DNA from: DASYSA01 sp036003885
GTDB lineage: Bacteria > Acidobacteriota > Blastocatellia > UBA7656
NCBI GenBank assembly: GCA_036003885.1
Contig: DASYSA010000290.1
Location: 1-37,174 of the forward strand
Length of the DNA stretch: 37,174 nt
Reading direction: 5' to 3'
The notes below the pieces were generated by a model, which worked only from the letters and a program-made list of their open reading frames with translations, ran no database searches and was not told the origin of the DNA. The position numbers and the translations under genes were made by a program. Positions 33,646-37,174 of the stretch are shown here, piece after piece; the stretch's first letter is position 1; every line of letters starts with the position of its first letter.

Positions 33646-33746
33646 GAAGCTCTTCCCTCGCTGATTCCCTGCAAATGGGGCACTTACAGACTCAATCAAC
33701 TCAGTGCGCCTTCGCTTCTGGGATGGCTTTTTCCCAGAATCGAACA

Positions 33747-34412
33747 CTAGTCGTTTACCACCCAACCGTCTCTCAAGTTGATTACGCGGTTACTGTATGA
33801 GGCATTAACCTCAGAGTGCGTCACCTGGACGATGGTCGTACCTTCTTCGTTGAGCTTCTTGAACAGCTCCATTATTTCCCGGCCCTGATCGGAGTGCAAG
33901 TTACCGGTCGGCTCGTCGGCGAGGATCAGTTTCGGATTGGCGACGACCGCCCGGGCGACTCCAACGAGCTGTTGCTGGCCCCCGGAGAGCTGGCTCGGGT
34001 ACAACCCCTTTCGCCCGACGATCTGAAACCGGTCAAGAACCTCGCAGACGATGCTCTCGCGCTCAGCCTTCTTGACGTCTCGGTACGACAGAGGTATCTC
34101 GAGGTTCTCATACACCGTCATATGATCGAGCAGGTGATAACTCTGAAAGACGAATCCTATATTCTTGTTGCGCAGGTCCGCGCGCTCTTTCTTTCCCAAT
34201 TTGTGAACCGGCTGTTCGAGGAAGTTGTACTCGCCGGCCCAGGCGCTATCGTGCATCCCGAGGATATGCAGCAACGTCGATTTACCCGCGCCGGAAGGAC
34301 CCATTATGGAGACAAACTCTCCCTCTCGAATGTCGATGTTGACGCGCCTGAGGACAAAGGTTTTGCCGACCCCGGTCTCGTAAAACTTCTCAACCCCTCT
34401 TAAGCTGATCAT
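33747..34412 (-). CDS. ABC transporter ATP-binding protein (second copy, MacB/LolD type)
   Basis: This encodes 221 residues. Walker A is GPSGAGKST, the Q-loop is in IGFVFQSYHLLDHMTVYENL, the signature is LSGGQQQLVGVARA, Walker B is LILADEPTGNLHS and the switch His is in VQVTHSEVNAS. It belongs to the same MacB/LolD/FtsE group as the ATPase at 31498-32235 but differs in most variable positions. In the signature, Leu-Val replaces the usual Arg-Val, a position that tends to be Arg. AGGAGG stands before the ATG at 34412. It is the first gene of the export set, 137 bases before the adaptor gene. Two ATPases with one adaptor suggest that two permease subunits are encoded elsewhere or were lost. Confidence 0.9.
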   Translation of the reverse strand: MISLRGVEKFYETGVGKTFVLRRVNIDIREGEFVSIMGPSGAGKSTLLHILGMHDSAWAGEYNFLEQPVHKLGKKERADLRNKNIGFVFQSYHLLDHMTVYENLEIPLSYRDVKKAERESIVCEVLDRFQIVGRKGLYPSQLSGGQQQLVGVARAVVANPKLILADEPTGNLHSDQGREIMELFKKLNEEGTTIVQVTHSEVNASYSNRVINLRDGWVVND

Positions 34413-34631
34413 TAAACTGTCCTCCTGTTATCGTGATGCACCTTCAATCATACTTGAATAGCACGAGGCCGAAAACGAAAATCGCACCTGACGGGCCGCC
34501 GAACAAGATCTCCTCTTCGCACCAGACCCGAAGCAGCTTAGAGCACTCCGGGAAGATAGCCGATGGTTGTCGATCGTGTCACGTCTGTGTGCTGGCTTTA
34601 TCATCGCCGAACCGCCCTGTCGATCAATCTG

Positions 34632-34910
34632 TTAGAGGTCGAGCCTCAGGTCATTCTCGTGTCTGACTTCTATCCTGTCACCGCGCTGTGGCTTTCGCCC
34701 GGCGGATAAGTAATTCGCAACCAGGACGACCCCGGCCGCGAGCAGGAGGGTCCCTAACAGAGTAGCACCTTCGTCCCAGGATCCTCGCGAGGAGAGCACG
34801 CTCCCTCGAGTCAGAAGAAGCAGTGCAGCTACGCCGGCGACCAGGATCGCAACAGGTGACGCGAGGCTCCTCCTCAGCGGGGATCGTCTCTGATGCTCAA
34901 GAATCTCCAT
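34632..34910 (-). CDS. Small membrane protein, unknown function
   Basis: This encodes 92 residues with two hydrophobic segments (SPVAILVAGVAALLLLT and EGATLLGTLLLAAGVVLVAN) joined by a short loop, and basic ends. No family is recognised. A frame extends to a GTG at 34928, but the ATG at 34910 is preceded by GAGGT at the right distance. It lies 219 bases upstream of the first ABC ATPase gene on the same strand and may or may not belong to that set. It is too small to be the missing permease. Confidence 0.6.
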   Translation of the reverse strand: MEILEHQRRSPLRRSLASPVAILVAGVAALLLLTRGSVLSSRGSWDEGATLLGTLLLAAGVVLVANYLSAGRKPQRGDRIEVRHENDLRLDL

Positions 34911-35110
34911 AGGTGACCTCGATCTCACTCTCTTGAAATGGCCCTGGCTGAAGCCATTGTTTGCTTCACCCCGGCGATTAGTAGAACAAGTCCTGTGCCA
35001 GCCGGCTCAGTTGTTCAAGCCCCTCAAATGTGGCAGTTAGTCTACAGCCCGACTAGCCGACCGCCGGGCCTTTCCTTGTAGTGGGATTTCCATGTTCACA
35101 AGTGAACACA

Positions 35111-35236
35111 AAGGGACGTTTCGAGTTTCGCGTTTTGTGTTTTGCGTTCCGTGTTCACATTGGACGTTTCCGAAGGGACCGCCAACTTCATCGACCGAAC
35201 GCGAAACGCAAAACGTAAAACGTAAAACGCTCCCTT
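35111..35236. repeat. Degenerate heptamer-built inverted repeat (AAACGCA type)
   Basis: The left arm 35111-35156 runs from AAGGGA to GTTC and the right arm 35197-35236 from GAAC to TCCCTT. Between these ends the left arm has about five units of type GTTTCGC, GTTTTGT or GTTTTGC, and the right arm about four of the complement (AAACGCG, AAACGCA, AAACGTA). The arms differ by about one unit in length and have several mismatches. The loop is 40 bases. Unlike the other three elements it lies between divergent genes, 48 bases before the phosphomannomutase start, so it would sit in the leader or promoter of that gene. Confidence 0.75.
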
Positions 35237-35283
35237 GCTCAAGGCGGCCAAGTGGGTAAGAATCGTCTGAGGACAACGAACAA

Positions 35284-36642
35284 ATGAACGAAAACATCTT
35301 TCGCGAATACGACATCCGAGGCGTTGTAGACAAAGACCTCACCGACGAGTCAGTGGACGCAGTTGCCCGAGCTATTGGGACTTTTTTCAGGGCCAACGGC
35401 GCCTCACGAGTCAGCATTGGCCGCGACGCTCGCGAAAGCTCGCCCCGATTCCGTGACATCATGGCGAAAGGGCTCAACGAAACCGGGTGTGACGTGGTGG
35501 ACGTCGGCATGGTTCCAACTCCGGTTCTCTACTTCACCCTTTTTACAGAAGACGTCGATGCCGGGGTGATGATCACCGGCAGTCACAACCCCGCCGACAA
35601 CAACGGCTTCAAGATATGCCTGGATAAGAGCACGATCTACGGCGAGCAGATAAGCGAGATAAAGCGGCTTTCATTGTCGCGACAGTTCGCGGCCGGAGTG
35701 GGCACAAGAGTGGAGCGAGACGTGACCGCGGCTTACCGCGACTGCATTCTATCCAACGTCAAGCTCGGGCCGCGGCGAGTGAAGGTCGTGGTTGATGCGG
35801 GTAACGGCATGGGAGGGTACCTTGGCGCTCCGCTGTACCGCGATTTGGGTTGTGAGGTGATCGAGCTATTCTGTGAACCCGACAGCCGATTCCCCAATCA
35901 TCATCCCGACCCGACTGTGATAGAGAACATGCGATTTGCGATCGAGGCTGTGCGTGATCACAAAGCGGACCTGGCCATTGCGTTCGACGGCGATGCGGAC
36001 AGAATCGGAGTCATCGACGAAGGCGGCCGAATCATCTGGGGCGATCAGTTGATGGTGATCTTCTCGCGGGAGATCTTGAATAACACACCTGGGGCAAAAT
36101 TCATCGCCGAGGTCAAGTGTTCGCAGACTTTGTTTGACGACATACGCAAGCACGGCGGCACTGCAATCATGGGGAAGGTCGGCCACTCCTTGATCAAGGC
36201 TGAGATGAAGAAGACGGCAGCGGCGATGGCGGGTGAGATGAGCGGACACCTGTTCTTTGCCGATCGATACTTTGGCTTCGACGATGCGATCTATGCGGGG
36301 GCACGGCTGCTGGAGATTCTGTCACACACGGAGGGTCCCGTTTCGAATCTGCTTGCGGACTTGCCGAAGACCGTTTACACGCCTGAGATCAGGCTGGACT
36401 GCGCCGACGAAAAGAAGTTCGAGGTGGTCTCGCGCTTAACCGAAGAGTTCAAGCGGACCAACGAAGTGATCGACATCGACGGAGCCCGGATTAAGTTCGA
36501 GGGGGGATGGGGGTTGGTCAGGGCTTCGAACACTCAGCCGGTGATTGTGCTGCGATTCGAAGCGGACACAGATGAGAACCTCACGCGCATTCGCGGGATT
36601 GTTGAAGGGAAGCTGGAATCTTTGATCGGCGTTCAAGGCTAA
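35284..36642 (+). CDS. Phosphomannomutase/phosphoglucomutase
   Basis: This 452-residue alpha-D-phosphohexomutase interconverts the 6- and 1-phosphates of mannose or glucose through a phosphoserine intermediate and supplies sugar nucleotide precursors for polysaccharide. Domain 1 has the active Ser100 in MITGSHNPADNNGFK. The metal-binding loop is DGDADRIG (235-242). The sugar-specificity loop GEMSGHLFF suits the PMM/PGM (AlgC/ManB) subgroup, and the phosphate-binding loop RASNTQPVIVLRFEA lies in domain 4. The length is normal and all four domains are present. GAGGAC stands before the ATG at 35284. The gene is alone on its strand, preceded by the AAACGCA-type inverted repeat. PMM versus PGM preference cannot be told from sequence, since such enzymes usually do both. 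Confidence 0.94.
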   Translation: MNENIFREYDIRGVVDKDLTDESVDAVARAIGTFFRANGASRVSIGRDARESSPRFRDIMAKGLNETGCDVVDVGMVPTPVLYFTLFTEDVDAGVMITGSHNPADNNGFKICLDKSTIYGEQISEIKRLSLSRQFAAGVGTRVERDVTAAYRDCILSNVKLGPRRVKVVVDAGNGMGGYLGAPLYRDLGCEVIELFCEPDSRFPNHHPDPTVIENMRFAIEAVRDHKADLAIAFDGDADRIGVIDEGGRIIWGDQLMVIFSREILNNTPGAKFIAEVKCSQTLFDDIRKHGGTAIMGKVGHSLIKAEMKKTAAAMAGEMSGHLFFADRYFGFDDAIYAGARLLEILSHTEGPVSNLLADLPKTVYTPEIRLDCADEKKFEVVSRLTEEFKRTNEVIDIDGARIKFEGGWGLVRASNTQPVIVLRFEADTDENLTRIRGIVEGKLESLIGVQG

Positions 36643-36681
36643 TCGCCATTTCTCAGTGCACGATGAATGAGTGTTGACCCG

Positions 36682-37173
36682 TCAAGCTGGCCTTGAAGTA
36701 CGAAACTGAACATACGTGTTGTATCGGGAGACAATCCTGAACAATGCCATTTGGGCAGCTCCTTCAATCTCAGGATAGACAGTCCCGTGGTGGATTCCCA
36801 TGGCATCTAGGTCACTTAGCGCTTTCGAGAACTCAGGCGCCGGAAGCAAAAACTTCCTCAACGGCTTTCCTTCATCTCCGTGTGCAGCGACGTAAGATTC
36901 CAGATCCGGAAACGGCGTTTTTGATAGCGTGAATTTTCCGGATTGATTGCGAATGCGCTTGTTGCCAAAGGAAGGCACATCGATGATTTCGACTCCGTAG
37001 TGACCTGACCAGATTGGGTATGAGGTATCCAGGACCCAGATGACGATAGACTGGTCTGTTACGCCCCATAGTGCCCGACTGTTATAAGCAAAGAAGGCTG
37101 CAATATAGGGACTTTCTGTCCAGTCCAACAGTCTCGTTGGTAGACCGTAATGCTGACCGAGGGCGAGAAACAA
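36682..37173 (-). CDS. FRG-domain protein, C-terminal part (5' end outside window)
   Basis: The minus frame is open from the window edge to a stop at 36682, giving 163 or more residues. It opens LFLALGQHYGLPTRLLDWTE, then SPYIAAFFAY, the central signature of the FRG domain (QHxGLPTRLLDWT). The N-terminal FRG motif itself would lie outside the window. The rest follows the family pattern to a C-terminus near MALFRIVSRYNTYVQF. FRG-domain proteins have no established activity. They occur in scattered fashion across bacteria and phages and are sometimes found near defence or toxin genes. The TTG at 37173 is only the first codon visible and not a start. It is convergent with the phosphomannomutase gene, with a gap of 39 bases. 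Confidence 0.85.
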   Translation of the reverse strand: MFLALGQHYGLPTRLLDWTESPYIAAFFAYNSRALWGVTDQSIVIWVLDTSYPIWSGHYGVEIIDVPSFGNKRIRNQSGKFTLSKTPFPDLESYVAAHGDEGKPLRKFLLPAPEFSKALSDLDAMGIHHGTVYPEIEGAAQMALFRIVSRYNTYVQFRTSRPA

Positions 37174-37174
37174 G

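Overview
The window looks like a piece of a chromosome from an Acidobacteriota bacterium, probably Blastocatellia-like. This is inferred from gene content, since no 16S rRNA or single-copy marker is present. The hints are an Oar-like TonB receptor with an N-terminal carboxypeptidase-regulatory domain, an ECF sigma factor paired with a membrane Ser/Thr kinase, a form I aerobic CO dehydrogenase, an NtrC/NtrY pair beside ABC export genes, and intergenic hairpins built of 7-base repeats. Base composition is moderately GC-rich. I see no rRNA, tRNA, CRISPR array, transposase or phage gene.

Layout. 1-1.1 kb: an operon of a small membrane protein and an AraC/GyrI-type regulator cut by the window start. 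1.2-5.6 kb: coxM-coxS-coxL (minus strand), the flavin, iron-sulfur and molybdenum subunits of form I CO dehydrogenase. coxL has one in-frame TGA at codon 531, and an XdhC/CoxF-like maturation gene just downstream survives only as a fragment. 5.9-8.1 kb: a VapC-like remnant, an MHS-type MFS transporter and coxG, with a near-perfect hairpin between the last two. 8.2-12.2 kb: a secreted glycine-zipper protein, an ECF sigma factor and an 813-aa membrane kinase. 12.4-14.7 kb: a lipoprotein and a B12-binding radical SAM enzyme, convergent around a hairpin. 14.7-15.4 kb: about 740 bases without a convincing gene but with stem-loops.

15.4-26.3 kb: a chemosensory cluster on the plus strand (cheY-like, cheD, cheA, then a TonB-dependent receptor and a short TonB protein, then mcp, cheW, cheR, cheB). 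It lacks only a phosphatase. The MCP ends in a pentapeptide that fits the CheR/CheB tether motif. 26.3-28.0 kb: a large inverted array of heptamers separates cheB from a convergent secreted phosphodiesterase.

28.4-34.9 kb (minus strand): a two-component pair (NtrC-like regulator and NtrY-like kinase separated by a heptamer palindrome), two MacB/LolD-type ABC ATPases and a HlyD-type adaptor, but no FtsX/MacB permease. A sigma-54-like promoter candidate lies just before the adaptor gene. 35.1-37.2 kb: another heptamer inverted repeat, a phosphomannomutase/phosphoglucomutase gene and the 3' part of an FRG-domain gene.

The most unusual features are the four heptamer-built inverted repeats, three of which fill the gap between two genes almost exactly, and the apparent decay or recoding of the CO dehydrogenase locus.
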